The notes under the pieces are model-generated. The model was not told the origin of the DNA. It did no database searches and worked only from the letters and a program-made list of their open reading frames with translations. Position numbers and translations under genes: made by a program. A stretch of DNA of 42,416 nt from Tubiluchus corallicola (taxonomy: Eukaryota > Priapulida > Priapulimorpha > Priapulimorphida > Tubiluchidae), in NCBI GenBank assembly GCA_030141605.1, contig JAQGDQ010000780.1, positions 53,965-96,380 on the forward strand. The letters run 5' to 3'. Below are positions 1 through 11,153 of the stretch, one piece after another. How positions within the stretch are numbered: the stretch's first letter is position 1; each line of letters opens with the position of its first letter.

Positions 1-408
1 GACACTGTGCCATAACAATAACTCCCAGTCTGTTAGACACTGTGCCATAACAATAACTCCCAGTCTGTTAGACACTGTGCAATAACAATAACTCCCAGTC
101 TGTTAGACACTGTGCCATAACAATAACTCCCAGTCTGTTAGACACTGTGCCATAACAATAACTGCCAGTCTGTTAGACACTGTGCCATAACAATAACTCC
201 CAGTCTGTTAGACACTGTGCCATAACAATAACTCCCAGTCTGTTAGACACTGTGCCATAACAATAACTCCCAGTCTGTTAGACACTGTGCCATAACAATA
301 ACTCCCAGTCTGTTAGACACTGTGCCATAACAATAACTCCCAGACTGTTCGGCATTGTGCTATAACAATAAGTCCCAGTTCGTTAGACACTGTGCTATAA
401 CTTGTAGC
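1..408. repeat. 35-bp minisatellite, about 11 copies, open at window start
   Basis: Head-to-tail units of 35 bp begin with GACACTGTGCCATAACAATA and end in CTGTTA. The first nine or so are nearly identical, with single-base variants near 80 and 164. The last two (about 343-405) are degraded, as expected at the edge of an array. The array starts at base 1, so its true length is unknown. No coding potential is seen. Confidence 0.95.
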
Positions 409-467
409 ACTTAAACATATGCACAATTAAACATATGTTTAACGTACGTAATGCATAAAAGCGGATG

Positions 468-845
468 CACATAACGTACAAAAACATGCCTGCATAATGT
501 ACAAAAACTGTTGCACATAATGTACAAAAACTAGTATGCATAATGTACAAAAACATGTGTGCATAATATACAAAAACTAGTATGCATAATGTACAAAAAC
601 GCAAGCACATAATTTACAAAAACATGTGTGCATAATGTACAAAAACATGTGTGCATAATGTACAAAAACTAGTGCGCATCATGTACAAAAACATGTGCAT
701 ATAATGTACAAAAACACAAGCACATAATTTACAAAAACATGTGCGCATAATGTACAAAAACATGTGCACATAACGTACAAAAACATGTGCACATAATGTA
801 CAAAAACATGTGCACATAATGTACAAAAACATGCGCATACAAACG
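468..845. repeat. 23-bp minisatellite, about 16 copies
   Basis: The unit is close to ACAAAAACATGTGCACATAATGT (shown in part: ACAAAAACATGTGCAC then ATAATGT). Short palindromes ACATGT and GTGCAC recur in it. Because 23 is not a multiple of 3, a protein period of 23 residues appears on the minus strand. This is an artefact of the repeat, not evidence for a gene. Confidence 0.9.
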
Positions 846-1515
846 TTAAAAAAACATGGCCAAACTTTAAGTGTAGACTATATAATTATCATTGACCAAT
901 AACAACAGCGACAGCGACAGCGAGAAGAGAAATATTAATTAATAAAAGTAGAAACAAAATCTAAGCGCTACTTTTTATACAGCGGTTATAAAGCCATAGC
1001 GCACGATCAACATGCGAACCTGTATTTAACGTAAATAAGACAGCTCATCCATTAGGACAAGCAATTAATGACATTTCTAAAACCTCTGTCAGAAATGTAA
1101 TACGTTCATACAAATGAGAAAGTACTTTTGCCCAGAGGAGGAAAGCTGTTGCATCCGGTTAATTAGTTTAGTACCACTACTTGTCACTAGAGGGCATGTT
1201 TACCTGCCTGGGACATGTACCAGTTAATTGATGCAAGAAAGAGACCTTGTGACTGGGAGAGCGGGTCAAAGATCATGAGATAATTTTTTAAGGATTATAA
1301 AGACCCAAAGCTGGGCATAGAAGACGGTCTGAATGTTTTGTAGATATATGACCTTGAGGTCCAAGCCTGAATAACTGGAATTAAGAGTGAGGGACACTTT
1401 TTGAGTGAAAATATGGCACCATCAGTTCTAGTAAAGACTAAACACGATAAAGAGTTAACTGAGAGTAAGTCATTTGGCAAAAATTGTTTTGAAATAGTGT
1501 GAGGTACTTGAGAAT
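846..1515. other. Non-coding stretch, nothing recognised
   Basis: AT-rich unique sequence between two repeat blocks. No exon with convincing splice sites, no RNA gene and no element ends were seen. Confidence 0.5.
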
Positions 1516-1636
1516 ATGGAGAGAGAAAGACAGGAACTTAGAAGGGGAGAGAGAGAAAAAGAGAAAGTGAGAGGAGAGGGAGAGAGAGAGAGAAAGAGAG
1601 AGAGAGAGACAGATAGATACATAAAGAGACAGAGGC

Positions 1637-1675
<39 letters not shown>

Positions 1676-1698
1676 CAGATAGATACATAGAGAGACAG

Positions 1699-1766
<68 letters not shown>

Positions 1767-2095
1767 ATAGATAGAAAGAGAGAGACACAGGCAGAGAGAG
1801 AGAGAGATAGAAAGAGGGAGTAAGAGAGAAAGGGGAAGAGACAGAGAAAGGCAGGAACTTGGAAGGGGAGAGAGAGAGACAGTGAGAAAAAGAGAAAGTG
1901 AGAGGAGAGGAGAAAGAGAGAAAAACAGGGAGGGAAAGAGAGAGAGAGGTAGGGAGAAAGAGAGTAAGAAAGGGGGAGAGAGAGAGAGACAGAGGCAGAG
2001 AGAGAGAGAGAGAGAGATATATAGAGGGAAAGACAGAGAGTAAGAGAGAAAGGGGGAGAGAGAGGGGAGAGAGAGTGTGTGTGTGTGAATGAGAA
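1516..2095. repeat. Imperfect GA-rich simple-sequence region
   Basis: About 580 bp of (GA)n are interrupted by AAAG, ACAGATAGATACATA and GACAGAGGCA blocks. The GATAGATACATA-GAGAGACAGAGGCA-AAGAG block occurs at about 1612 and 1678, which shows a partial longer-period duplication. Long open frames here (poly Arg-Glu forward, Leu-Ser reverse) arise only from the base composition. Confidence 0.95.
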
Positions 2096-2800
2096 AGGGG
2101 GAGACAGAGGAAGAAGAGGCAAAAAGGGCAAAAAAGAAGGGACAAATAAGACACAAATAAATAATAAAGAAAAAACACAGAATTACCAATAGAAAATATA
2201 AATATAACAAACAAACTACATGAAGAAATAACACCTGCAGATTACGTAATTACGCAACCACAACATGTTGAAATACATCCTGCTTCACCTACTAAACAGC
2301 ATCATAAATCATGACCATGCTCACACACAACCTCTGAACACCCCTAAACAAGTTCAAAGGAGGCAGAGATCGTGTAGAAGATAAAACTGATCCTGTTTTA
2401 TGTACATTTGTTCCGTTTATGATCTTATCAACAACACTTCAATGCATGAATAGTAATGCCATCTTACTTACAGACCTCACCTACGTGGAGGTGAAAGCTC
2501 ATTAACAATAGTAACTATGTCAATGTAACTAATACCAGCAACATTACTTTAGTCAACTGTTATTGTGTGTTCAGTTTAAACATAATTTATTTAGGATTGG
2601 ATCAGACAGTTTGAACAACATGATTTAGGATCCTCACCACAACAGACTTTATACACTATTTACAAAAACATTTACAGTAAGAATAGACTATAACTACACA
2701 AGCTGATAAGTTTTACTACAAGATTACATTAGACATTAGTAGAAAATGACGGTTAGTAAATATTGATGTACGAATATTTAAGACTGATGAATTTCATATC
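2096..2800. other. Non-coding stretch, nothing recognised
   Basis: AT-rich sequence next to the retrotransposon remnant at 2810-3091. Part of it may be the 3' untranslated part of that minus-strand element, but no clear tail was identified. Confidence 0.4.
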
Positions 2801-2809
2801 AGATAGAAA

Positions 2810-3091
2810 TTACTGGAAGCATTTAGTACGTAATATAAAGTCATGTATACATTGGAATATTTTACAGTTAGCAACATGGTTAAATTCATCTTTACCGAAT
2901 AATAACAACTTCAACAGATCATTAGTTCCTAAGGCAGCTATATTAAGGTTTTCGGGCAGAAGTATTTCATTTAATTTATCAAACACAACAACCCTAGCTA
3001 GTAGATACAATGGGCAGTGCAACAAAAAGTGTTCAAGAGACTCAAATCGAAATCCACAGTTATTGTGCGTTTTCCCAGTAAATGTCCTGAA
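2810..3091 (-). mobile_element. Non-LTR retrotransposon fragment, C-terminal part of reverse-transcriptase ORF
   Basis: The minus strand is open for 94 codons between stops. Near its start it reads CGFRFESLEHFLLHCPLY. This is the Cys/His-containing signature (C-G-x(n)-E-x-x-x-H-F-L-L-H-C-P-x-Y) found near the C-terminus of non-LTR (LINE) reverse-transcriptase polyproteins. A leucine-rich segment of the usual spacing follows (about 2830-2960). Only the tail of the ORF is intact. The next codon upstream (3092-3094) is a stop, so this is a dead 5'-truncated copy. The clade (Jockey, CR1, RTE) cannot be assigned from this piece. Confidence 0.75.
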
Positions 3092-3099
3092 TTACTAAA

Positions 3100-3960
3100 T
3101 GGACGCTGAGAGACACTGGCAAACTTTGGCAACAGCATCTAGGATGACCGGAAAACGACTTTCATGATGACGTCAGTGACAGCTGTTAAGATGATGTTGT
3201 TGTAGCCAGAAGAATGGAATGAATGATTAAGCATTTCACCAACAAGAACGAATTTGAAATTAATGCAGGAAGTGCCTCTCAGTAAAACTGCTAACCATGA
3301 ATCAGCAAGTAGGTGAGCATATGAGACGGGTAACCAAATAAATTATGGAATTCCCGAACCGCAATGTCAGGTTATAATGACCGACAGGTAATCGTTACGA
3401 CATCAAAGCACTCCAGTTCGCCGATAACCAAGAAGGATGTAAAATAAATGAAACATCAGATAGCAAAACCTAATTTCGTTGTCAAATGGACCATTTTATG
3501 AGCTACAAACAGGTGGTTTTACATCCCGATGACGAAAGGAATTTGAGCAGATATCCTTGAGGAGTCACAAGGAATAGCCTTGAGCAAGACTGGATGTCTC
3601 AGTAGGGGACGAGGTAACGGTTAAGAAGTTCAATAGAAAACCTTGGCATCATTTTTTTATCAACAGAACCACGCCTAAACAGCACTGGGTGCAAACAGGA
3701 ATCTGGCTACTACCCACTCTGACTTAAACAGATCAAAATTTAACACTTGCTTATCAATGCGTCAACATTGTACATGTTTGATGTTATTAAACTGCCTTCG
3801 GGTAATAAAACGTTTTTAATGTTGAACTACATGAATTTTTATGCTGGTTGCAATGCCAGAAACCTTTCATATGTATGAACTGATTAAAGCCGTGAGCAAT
3901 GTGCTTTGGAGGACAATAATTTGCAAATGAGAACAATGACGACAGAATATCTGTACACTC
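3100..3960. other. Non-coding stretch, possible decayed repeat
   Basis: No intact frame, splice pair or terminal repeat was recognised. Some of it may be decayed retroelement body upstream (minus strand) of 2810-3091, but no reverse-transcriptase catalytic motif could be read. Confidence 0.35.
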
Positions 3961-4051
3961 ATGAATTATTTTTTTGTTTTTGCTTTGGGTGGCTTTGCAT
4001 TATATATTCGGCTACGTGAGCTTCGGCAACTGTTTTTTAAAACCAGAAATG

Positions 4052-4107
<56 letters not shown>
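4052..4107. repeat. (TA)n microsatellite at the 3' tail of a LINE
   Basis: About 28 TA dinucleotides. On the minus strand it directly follows an AATAAAG-type 3' end (4108-4140), so it probably serves as, or grew from, the simple-sequence tail of the element at 4108-4686. Confidence 0.85.
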
Positions 4108-4114
<7 letters not shown>

Positions 4115-4686
4115 GGAAAAAATTAATAATCTTTATTTGCCGTAAAAATACATTGATAATCACTGATAAAAACTTTACAGAGATGATCAATCAGTGTTAG
4201 TTAGTAAAAACTTTCACTGCTAAAGGCAAGTGCGTCAGTGTAATCTAAACTACTGTGCAGTAATGGAAAGTAACGACGAATAAAATCAAACGTATTTACA
4301 ACTATGCACAAAAAATGAAAAAAACTATGATTTAATTAATATGGCCGTGGATATATGAATTCTGAATTAGTGTGTATGTTGTCGTACTGGTGTGATGGTA
4401 TTTCACATCTGGTTAATATTAGTGATTTTAATTTTGTTTTAAATGCTGATAGGGACTTGATTTGTTTAACCTGTAATGGTAGAAAATTCCAAAGTAGAAT
4501 TGCTTGTTTGATTACAGAGATTCCATCGTGGGTATTTGTCCTAATTTGTTTTAGATTGCTTGTTCTGGAATTAACGATAGGATTTGGAAAAAAGCTAAAT
4601 CTGTTATTCTGGAATGGTTTGCTGATGTTGTTAATGTATTTAAATATAAAAAGCAGAGGGTCACACAAAGATTTTAAAAATGGCAC
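4108..4686 (-). mobile_element. Non-LTR retrotransposon 3' fragment: RT C-terminus, 3' UTR and tail
   Basis: On the minus strand, 4336-4686 is open and includes the phrase ILLWNFLPLQVKQIKSLSAF followed by KTKLKSL. This is the typical end of LINE-type reverse-transcriptase ORFs (x-L-W-N-x-L-P-x-x-(V/I)-(x)n-F-K-x-x-L-K). The frame stops at 4336. About 230 bp of 3' UTR-like sequence follow, then AATAAAGATTATTAA (minus strand, about 4120-4135), then a (TA)n tail. A stop lies immediately upstream of the open part, so the copy is 5'-truncated and inactive. Confidence 0.75.
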
Positions 4687-4740
4687 CTACTGTTGCCCTA
4701 CCTGGCACGTGGTATTTAGGGTAAAAGTGGAGTAATAATA

Positions 4741-5090
4741 ATCTTCTGTTATGTAGTTGCAGATTATTTACCGTCAGTCCAAAAGCTCTTCGGAACTTAT
4801 GTTAATTATTGATCCAAAAAGCAAACTTTCAATAATGATTATTGTTTTTATATATTATTATTATTAATTTATTATATTATTATTTCATGTCGACAACTGA
4901 AAAGTGTAATAATAATAGTTTGTAATTAAAGCTGTTTTAATAAAATTTGAAATAACATGTACATTAATGTCTGTATTTGTAGAAGATATACATATGAGAA
5001 TTTTGTTTAATAGATCTTGAGAGACTGACAATGTCAGTAATTGGACTGACTTTGATATTTAATGTATCTTATTCAAAATGGGCAACTAAC
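4741..5090. other. AT-rich non-coding stretch
   Basis: Contains ATTATT-rich runs around 4850-4915. No gene or element ends were recognised. Confidence 0.5.
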
Positions 5091-5110
5091 TATCATGTGG
5101 ACAATTATTC

Positions 5111-5848
5111 CATTCGAAGATCAAGTGATCGAGTAGCCATTTTAAAGCGGAAGTGTTGAGGAAGCACTGGGAACGAGGTTCATTTCAATATTGTTCCTGA
5201 TCGTGTTTCTTTTCTCCATTACAGCAAGTTATTAGACCTGCACACCATTCTATTCAAAGATCAAGTGACCAGGCGGCCATTTTAAAGCGGCAGTTGAGGA
5301 AGCACTGGGAACGAGGTTCATTTCATTATTGTTTCTGATCGTGTTTCTTTTCTCCATTACAGCAAGTTATTAGACCTGCACACCATTCTATTCAAAGATC
5401 AAGTGACTAAATGGCGATTTTAAAGAATCAGTTGAGGAAGCGCTGGGAACAAGGTTCATTTTAATATTGGATATATTTAATAAATTGTTTCTGATCGTGT
5501 TTCTTTTCTCCATTACAGCAAGTTATTAGACTTGCTCACCATTCCATTCGAAGATCAAGTGACTAAGTGGCCATTTCAAAGAATCAGTTAAGGAAGCACT
5601 GGGAACGAGGTTCATTTCAATATTGGATATATGTAATAAATTGTTTCTGATCGTGTTTCTTTTCTCCATTACAGCAAGTTATTAGACTTGCACACCATTC
5701 TATTCAAAGATCAAGTGACCAGGCGGCCATGTTAAAGAAACAGTTGAGGAGCACTGGGAACAAGGTTCATTTCAATATTGGATATATGTAATAAATTGTT
5801 TCTGATCGTGTTTCTTTTCTCCATTACAGCAAGTTATTAGACTTGCAA
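5111..5848 (+). repeat. Five tandem units of about 135-156 bp, each with a 3'-splice-site-like block
   Basis: Units begin with CATTC(T/G)A at 5111, 5246, 5384, 5540 and 5696. The last three carry an extra GGATATAT(G/T)TAATAAATT block, which explains the longer period. Each unit ends with TTTCTTTTCTCCATTACAG followed by CAAG, a very good metazoan acceptor (AG at 5224, 5362, 5518, 5674 and 5829). In one unit (from 5225) the sequence after the acceptor is open for about 31 codons, but other copies carry stops or shifts in that frame. The array is therefore not a working set of cassette exons. Confidence 0.85.
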
Positions 5849-6134
5849 ACCAGACAGGCAGAGATGACACTGAATACTGACAACAATGAAAATGTCCTCG
5901 GTCACAAAAACACGGTAAACAATAGAAACGATTTCACAGAAGAGTTTAAGCCTCCTACGGGTAGAACGTAAGGTGTTGATTCCGGTTTGATTCACGGCAA
6001 GCAAGAAGTTCAATCTTGACGTATCTGAAAATAATTCCAGCAAGTCACAGACAACAATTGTAAGAAATTTGTCCTTCAAATCGGTAACTTCAAACGTTTC
6101 TCTTGCAAAAATGCCTAATATTGGTGCAATGTGT

Positions 6135-6516
6135 CATACATGTGAACACCATACATGTGAACAGCATACATGTGAACAGCATACATGTGAACACCATACA
6201 TGTGAACAGCATACATGTGAACACCATACATGTGAACAGCATACATGTGAACACCATACATGTGAACACCATACATGTGAACACCATACATGTGAGCACC
6301 ATACATGTGAACACCATACATGTGAACATCATACATGTGAACATCATACATGTGAACACCATACATGTGAACATCATACATGTGAACACCATACATGTGA
6401 ACAGCATACATGTGAACACCATACATGTGAACGCCATACATGTAAACACCATACATGTGAACACCATACATGTGAACACCATACATGTGAACAGCATACA
6501 TGTGAACAGCATACAT
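6135..6516. repeat. 15-bp minisatellite, about 25 copies
   Basis: The unit CATACATGTGAACAC has variants CAG, CAT and CGC at its end. Fifteen is a multiple of three, so every frame translates to a five-residue repeat (for example HTCEH forward, MVFTC reverse) without stops on both strands. That openness is a property of the unit and is not evidence of translation. Confidence 0.95.
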
Positions 6517-6559
6517 GGGTTTTCCTAACTTGGGTTTATATGTTTCATAACTTTTAGTT

Positions 6560-7010
6560 CCCACGCATCTCTCGATTTTCCGTTGATGTGAGAATATTTA
6601 CGACTCTTCCACTGCTGTTCAATGCTGCTACAGATCTACAGATGAAGTTCAAGTGTTTCAGGAAATGTACTTGATCATTACCATTTGGTAAGGTTGAAGA
6701 AATGGATGCCTGCCCGACCGACAACTTAATTACACATGGCTGCCGGCTAAACTAATTTGTACGCAAGAATGAAAGAAAATTTATGGGTCTATTTTTGCTC
6801 GTTTTCAAGGATGTCTAGTTTTCAAACATCTTTGTTTAGTTAATAGATGCACAGCAAAACATTTGATATGGAACTTCATCAAAACATGATGCTGCCACTG
6901 TTAATCAATTTTACTGAGTTGCATTGCAGATAAAATATATTTTTATACATAGAATGTGTAACTAATATGAATTTCTGAAAGCCTATTTAAATCACCTATT
7001 AATCAAGATA
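6560..7010. other. Non-coding stretch, nothing recognised
   Basis: AT-rich unique sequence between two minisatellites. No exon or element ends were found. Confidence 0.5.
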
Positions 7011-7011
7011 A

Positions 7012-7526
7012 GCTCGAGTGTGAGAAGTAAGAAGTGAAAATGAGTTTTTGTATGAAAAGTAAGTATTCAAGATGGGATTGAGTGTGAGAAGTAAGTATTC
7101 AAGATGGGTTTGAGTGTGAGAAGTAAGTATTCAAGATGGGTTTGAGTGTGAGAAGTAAGTATTCAAGATGGGTTTGAGTGTGAGAAGTAAGTATTCAAGA
7201 TGGGTTTGAGCGTGAGAAGTAATAGTATTCAAAATGGGTTTGAGTGTGAGAAGTAAGTATTCAAGATGGGTTCGAGTGTGAGAAGTAAGTATTCAAGATG
7301 GGTTTGAGTTTGAGAAGTATTCAAGATGGGTTTGAGCGTGAGAAGTAATAGTATTCAAGATGGGTTTGAGTGTAAGAAGTAAGTATTCAAGATGGGTTCG
7401 AGTGTGAGAAGTAAGTATTCAAGATGGGTTCGAGTGTGAGAAGTAAGTATTCAAGATGGGTTTGAGTGTGAGAAGTAAGTATTCAAGATGGGTTTGAGCG
7501 TGAGAAGTAATAGTATTCAAGATGGG
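7012..7526 (+). repeat. 32-bp minisatellite, about 15 copies, with repeated GTAAGT
   Basis: The unit is TGAGTGTGAGAAGTAAGTAT followed by TCAAGATGGGTT. Variants include AGTAATAGTATT and a 7-bp shorter copy near 7310. Each standard unit contains GAAGTAAGT, a match to the U1 snRNA 5'-splice-site consensus in the plus orientation. No coding exon precedes it. Confidence 0.9.
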
Positions 7527-7529
7527 TTA

Positions 7530-7720
7530 CTTACAAGCTCAAATGAACAATAATGCATATGACAGGGGTAAAGCAACACTTCCTCTCCCTGTTTTAGTGC
7601 AGGAATGTACTAAGATGCATGATTCAGATTGGGAGGAACTGAGGACCTCGCACGCAGTACAGCAAGTGTCATTTACAAGCTCAAATGAACAATATAGCAG
7701 GTGTGAAACAACACACTTTC
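7530..7720. repeat. Pair of direct repeats about 142 bp apart
   Basis: The sequence ACAAGCTCAAATGAACAATA occurs at about 7532 and 7674. Each copy is followed by similar GTAAAGCAACAC/GTGAAACAACAC and TTCCTCTC/TTTCTCTC blocks. They look like two diverged units of a short tandem duplication at the edge of the 32-bp array. Confidence 0.6.
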
Positions 7721-8070
7721 TCTCTCTCTGCGATTGTACTATCAAGATTGATTTCAACACAAACAGAGCAGAATAATTCTGACAAATCTCACTAGAGGCG
7801 CTGACACACATTACACGGCTAATTATACACTATGCCGTTCTAATTTCAGCAATCTTCAGGGTTCAAGGCACTTTCTCTTTTACTAAAATTCTCCATTAAA
7901 GGAAAGAATAAGTTAATTTGCATAATGGATTTATCTTATTGTTATTGCTTAAACTTAGAAAAAATAACAAAGAAATGCAGCTCTGAGAACTGAACTAGTT
8001 CCAAATTTGAGACGAGTACGATGACCCACTGCACCATGGACAAGATAGGCTTCATTTAGTAAAGTTTCTG
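7721..8070. other. Non-coding stretch, nothing recognised
   Basis: Unique AT-rich spacer between repeat blocks. No supported feature was seen. Confidence 0.5.
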
Positions 8071-8074
8071 GTAG

Positions 8075-9105
8075 TTTGGGTTGCCTGATGTTTAAATGAA
8101 CCTCCCCATCTCAAGTGACACGATATTAATTTTACTTTGGGTTGCCTGATGTTTAAATGAACCTCCCCATCTCAAGTGACACGATATTAATTTTACTTTG
8201 GGTTGCCTGATGTTCAAATGAACCTCCCCATCTCATGTCACACGATATTAATTTTACTTTGGGTTGCCTGATGTTCAAATGAACCTCCCCATCTCAAGTG
8301 ACACGATATTAATTTTACTTTGGGTTGCCTGATGTTCAAATGAACCTCCCCATCTCAAGTGACACGATATTAATTTTACTTTGGGTTGCCTGATGTTCAA
8401 ATGAACCTCCCCATCTCAGGTGACACGATATTAATTTTACTTTGGGTTGCCTGATGTTCAAATGAACCTCCCCATCTCAAGTCACACGATATTAATTTTA
8501 CTTTGGGTTGCCTGATGTTCAAATGAACCTCCCCATCTCAAGTCACACGATATTAATTTTACTTTGGGTTGCCTGATGTTCAAATGAACCTCCCCATCTC
8601 AAGTGACACGATATTAATTTTACTTTGGGTTGCCTGATGTTCAAATGAACCTCCCCATCTCAAGTCACACGATATTAATTTTACTTTGGGTTGCCTGATG
8701 TTCAAATGAACCTCCCCATCTCAAGTGACACGATATTAATTTTACTTTGGGTTGCCTGATGTTCAAATGAACCTCCCCATCTCAAGTGACACGATATTAA
8801 TTTTACTTTGGGTTGCCTGATGTTCAAATGAACCTCCCCATCTCAGGTGACACGATATTAATTTTACTTTGGGTTGCCTGATGTTTAAATGAACCTCCCC
8901 ATCTCAAGTCACACGATATTAATTTTACTTTGGGTTGCCTGATGTTTAAATGAACCTCCCCATCTCAAGTGACACGATATTAATTTTACTTTGGGTTGCC
9001 TGATGTTTAAATGAACCTCCCCATCTCAGGTGACACGATATTAATTTTACTTTGGGTTGCCTGATGTTCAAATGAACCTCCCCATCTCAAGTGACACGAT
9101 GCTAA
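8075..9105. repeat. 61-bp minisatellite, about 17 copies, highly homogeneous
   Basis: Units begin TTTGGGTTGCCTGATGTTCA and end ACGATATTAATTTTAC. Variation is limited to a few positions: GTTC/GTTT, CAAGTG/CAAGTC/CAGGTG and one CATGTC. The same few variants recur among units, consistent with unequal exchange. Each unit holds the short inverted pair GTTCA-AA-TGAAC. Confidence 0.95.
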
Positions 9106-9295
9106 TTTCATAGCGACCTACGCCTGGTCTACGACAAGCATTTTGTTCAATTGTTGTTTTTTTACTAGAACAGCGTGGGTAACACGGATCTCACGAACTT
9201 GATGAAAAAAATTTCTGAAACGGTTTACAGGCATTCGTACTGTGTAGTCATGTCACGAACATGTTCCTGTGATATAGGCAAGGCAAGGTAGAGAG

Positions 9296-10190
9296 AGTGA
9301 AAGGATGAATGGATGAACGTACAAATGAATGAACGAATGAATGAAGAAACGCATAAACGAACGAATGAATGAATAAATGAAAAGCGAATGTTTCAATGAA
9401 CGAATGAATGAAGAAACGAACGAATGAATGAATAAATGAAAAGCGAATGTTTCAATGAACGAATGAATGAAGAAACGAACGAATGAATGAATAAATGAAA
9501 AACGAATGTTTCAATGAACGAATGAATGAAGAAACGCATAAACGAACGAATGAATGAATAAATGAAAAACGAATGTTTCAATGAACGAATGAATGAAGAA
9601 ACGAATGAATGAATGAATAAATGAAAAACGAATGTTTCAATGAACGAATGAATGAAGAAACGAACGAATGAATGAATAAATGAAAAACGAATGTTTCAAT
9701 GAACGAATGAATGAAGAAACGAACGGACAAAACGAACAAATTAAGGACGGACTCACTGACTGAACGAATAAAAGGAATAAACGAACGAACGAATAAACAA
9801 ATAAGCGAACGAAAGAACGTAAGAATAAATAAACGAAAAACGAACGAATACACGAATACACGCATGAATAAATGAACTAATAAATAAATGAACAACAAAC
9901 AAATGAACGAATAATTGAACAAACAAATGAACGAATGAATGAACGAACCAATATATGAACAAATGAACGAACGAATGAAACTAGCAGCAAATGAACAAGA
10001 GAATGAATGAATAAAAAACAAATGAATGTACGAATGCATTAATGATTAACGAGCAAAAGAACGAACAAACAAACAAACAAATTAATGCACTAATAGATGA
10101 ATAGACAAATAAACTAATTCACGAATAAACTAAATAACGAACAAATGAATGAACGAATCGATGAATGCATGAATGAACAAAAAGACCAAT
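9296..10190. repeat. GAAT/GAAC tetranucleotide region with a nested unit of about 60 bp
   Basis: Interspersed GAAT, GAAC, AAAT and GAAA tetramers. From about 9345 to 9715 they are organised into roughly six longer units, each marked by CGAATGTTTCAATGAACG. Beyond 9720 the order decays into irregular tetramers. The reverse strand reads as poly Phe-Ile-His-Ser, which is a composition artefact. Confidence 0.9.
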
Positions 10191-10830
10191 AAGCAAAGTG
10201 AAAAAGTTACACACTAACAAATGGAGCACATAATTGATGAATGCAAATAGTGACAATCAACGCTCACGAACCAATTAAAGGAAAAAGCAACAAAACAAAC
10301 AGGTGATCAAACAAAAAATAGAAACTCGAAAATTGACAAACTGATAACATCATTACCACACAAACGAACAGTTTGCCTCGCAGTTTTCTCAAATTTAAAG
10401 CAGCCTTATTTCCATTTATTAGACATATTATATAAACACAGGCATATTATATAAACACAGGCATATTATATAAACACAGGCATATTATATACGTGACTTC
10501 GATCCTAAACAACCTTTGTATCACCACACAAAATACATAGACCTACAGGGTCGCCGCTGCCATTGTCATTATTATCATCACTGCCGCCACCACCATCATC
10601 ATCATTATCTTTATCGTCATCGTTACTATTTTAGAAATGATGCCTAGAATGTCTAGAAACTTGAGAACAACGTCTACACAGAGGTACTTGCCTGGACTAT
10701 ACACTAATGTAGAAAAGCTTCTTAAGATTTAATTACACGAAGGCCTAATATGTCTCTGTCACAATCTAAACACCGTTATGAAAATTTCTCAACACACGCA
10801 CGAACATCTAAAATAACTGTAAAACAATGA
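10191..10830. other. Non-coding stretch with two minor simple repeats
   Basis: About four copies of the 19-bp unit ACACAGGCATATTATATAA lie at 10420-10492. A CAT/CAC/CGC-type trinucleotide tract lies at 10565-10625. No gene was recognised. Confidence 0.6.
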
Positions 10831-10881
10831 GTCAAAAATGCCCATGAAACTCCGAAAATGCTTTATTTTTTCTTTAGAAAC

Positions 10882-10906
10882 TTTCGTCTCACACAGAATT
10901 CATCAG
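10882..10906 (-). ncRNA. Hammerhead-ribozyme-like core, left arm (candidate)
   Basis: The minus strand reads CTGATGA, then 14 nt, then GAAA: the two conserved strands of the hammerhead catalytic core. The 14 nt can form a short stem II (UCU with AGA, loop GUGUG). The third core strand (cleavage-site NUH flanked by stems I and III) was not found convincingly, so this may be degenerate or coincidental. Confidence 0.35.
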
Positions 10907-11000
10907 CTGCACAGAAAGATACAATAATAAAATTACACATAACACAAACGTGCACAATGTCAGTAAAATGTAAAACAATCGGTATAATTTGTACCCTTCC

Positions 11001-11100
11001 TTTTACTGACATTGTGCACCTTTTACTGACATCGTGCACCTTTTACTGACATTGTGCACCTTTTACTGACATCGTGCACCTTTTACTGACATTGTGCACC
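11001..11100. repeat. 20-bp repeat, five copies, alternating variants
   Basis: The unit TTTTACTGACATTGTGCACC occurs five times. ATT and ATC alternate strictly at one position, so the effective period is 40 bp. It lies in the centre of the fold-back element. The first unit is perfectly complementary over 19 bp to 10950-10968. Confidence 0.9.
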
Positions 11101-11153
11101 TTTGTTCTAGATGTAGTTTCATCTGTTATTTTTTTATTCCATCTTCTGCGCAG

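Noticed and set aside
1438-2234. Long open frames of Leu-Ser or Arg-Glu repeats
   Set aside because: They arise from GA-rich simple sequence, which lacks stop codons. No start context, splice sites or domain.
5837-6079. Minus-strand 80-codon frame after the 5111-5848 array
   Set aside because: No recognisable family and no splice or promoter support. Kept out of the gene list.
6069-6564. Four overlapping open frames of 140-160 codons with Cys-His or Met-Val-Phe-Thr-Cys pentapeptides
   Set aside because: A 15-bp repeat has no stops in several frames on both strands. Openness in so many frames at once argues against a selected protein.
7522-7811. Open frames on both strands after the 32-bp array
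   Set aside because: They start within the repeat, overlap on opposite strands, and show no domain or splice support.
9393-10039. Minus-strand Phe-Ile-His-Ser-rich frames
   Set aside because: Translation of GAAT/GAAC tetranucleotide repeats, with no other support.
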